The notes under the pieces were generated by a model. It was not told where the DNA came from, ran no database searches, and was given only the letters and a program-made list of their open reading frames with translations. Position numbers and translations under genes: made by a program. Of a DNA stretch of 64,000 nucleotides, positions 63,557 to 64,000 are shown one piece after another. Within the stretch, counting starts at the first letter, position 1. Each line of letters opens with the position of its first letter. Source of the stretch: MH13 sp040219355 (GTDB lineage: Bacteria; Pseudomonadota; Alphaproteobacteria; Rhizobiales; MH13); the NCBI GenBank assembly GCA_040219355.1, contig JAVJSN010000004.1, positions 1 to 64,000 on the forward strand, in the 5' to 3' direction.

Positions 63557-64000
63557 CCTCGGTATTTTTTGATGCTTTCCGCTGACGCCAGAGTGGCGTC
63601 GCGCGCAGAAATAAAATCCATGCCAAGCACGTCTTTCGCCCGTTGATTAGCAATGTACTTGGGCACACCCAACTGCGGGATGATGGTTTTGATGTCGCTG
63701 TCGAACATCGCCATCATCTTGATCAGAAAGTCCGGCGCTTCCCGGGCTTTGATTCCGCGATCAGGATACTTCTGTTTCATGATAGCCGCGATGTCCTTCA
63801 TCCACTGAAAGCTTTCCGCGGCGAGGATACGCTGCCCTTCGCTTGCTGGCGTCGATAAGGCCTTCACATGCATCGCCGCCACGTCACGTACATCGACAAT
63901 CGGCAATCCGAAGCGTGGTTGCATGGGGTCTTTACCCGAAAAAATGCGCTCGGCCACCTGAAGAGATGTTCCATAGTTTTTATCGAGCGCCGGGCCCAGC
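63553..64000 (-). CDS. NAD-dependent epimerase/dihydroflavonol reductase-like protein (5' part missing)
   Basis: 149 codons of the C-terminal half of an extended short-chain dehydrogenase; the start lies beyond the right edge. The frame is open to the edge (LGPALDKNYGTSLQVAER). The conserved FGLPIVDVRDVAAMHVKAL and PASEGQRILAAESFQWMKDI match the dihydroflavonol-4-reductase-like epimerases. The substrate is unknown. Confidence 0.85.
   Translation of the reverse strand, partial: LGPALDKNYGTSLQVAERIFSGKDPMQPRFGLPIVDVRDVAAMHVKALSTPASEGQRILAAESFQWMKDIAAIMKQKYPDRGIKAREAPDFLIKMMAMFDSDIKTIIPQLGVPKYIANQRAKDVLGMDFISARDATLASAESIKKYRG

Overview
The window is GC-rich chromosomal DNA from an alphaproteobacterium, probably of the Hyphomicrobiales (Rhizobiales) or a close relative. 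The call rests on gene families typical of that class: the F1-ATPase zeta inhibitor (DUF1476), DUF2336, DUF3126, a PAS_5 protein, a stand-alone PurS upstream of PurQ/PurL, and a BolA-GrxD(CGFS) pair after purL. Genes are dense and nearly all intact. There is no prophage, intact IS element, CRISPR array, integrase or rRNA. About 74 protein genes and 4 tRNA genes are supported; the genes at both ends are cut by the window.

Layout. 0-5 kb: start of tuf, a lipoprotein, tRNA-Thr, rlmB, tRNA-Tyr, tRNA-Gly and an ABC exporter. 5-10 kb: nadK, a receiver/HPt pair, DUF2336 and a lytic transglycosylase. 10-18 kb: two flavin enzymes, an exported protein, an 11-bp phased repeat array, an AhpD-like protein, the iscU-like/yidD/thrS operon, folE, hisI and a patatin phospholipase. 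18-26 kb: CBS protein, rhomboid, PAS_5, double PilZ, a LapG-family cysteine peptidase, a membrane-anchored thermonuclease in an AT-rich patch, a CNNM protein and a gamma-carbonic anhydrase. 26-38 kb: cysE, enoyl-CoA hydratase, a monooxygenase, an acyl-CoA/ACP ligase, GST, a class III CoA-transferase with a citryl-CoA lyase, tRNA-Leu, gpt, a MoaB-like protein, sfsA and an FkbM methyltransferase. 38-44.5 kb: map, radC, then the four-gene set circularly permuted ATP-grasp / alpha-E / transglutaminase-fold / Anbu. 44.5-48.5 kb: a light-response cluster of FeS photolyase, a second divergent photolyase-like protein, a 59-aa DUF2256 Cys protein and a BLUF photoreceptor. 48.7-55.6 kb: ccdA, an orphan substrate-binding protein, P1 peptidase, a BASS-type transporter, a MITE-like element, rpe and purB. 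55.8-64 kb: HpcH/HpaI aldolase with ATPase zeta, then purC-purS-purQ-lipoprotein-purL-bolA-grxD-DUF2461-GNAT and a partial epimerase.

Most notable: (1) in the ATP-grasp/alpha-E/Anbu operon the transglutaminase-fold protein appears to have lost both its catalytic Cys and His and gained a Gln/Ala-rich linker, suggesting a pseudoenzyme at the centre of a poorly understood peptide-modification system; (2) an array of GTCCGC hexamers at exact 11-bp spacing just upstream of an AhpD-like gene; (3) the photolyase/DUF2256/BLUF cluster, whose second photolyase has an unusual flavin pocket; (4) a 265-bp element with 14-bp terminal inverted repeats whose first bases form part of the preceding gene's stop codon; (5) a strong intrinsic terminator on the minus strand with no convincing gene feeding it.
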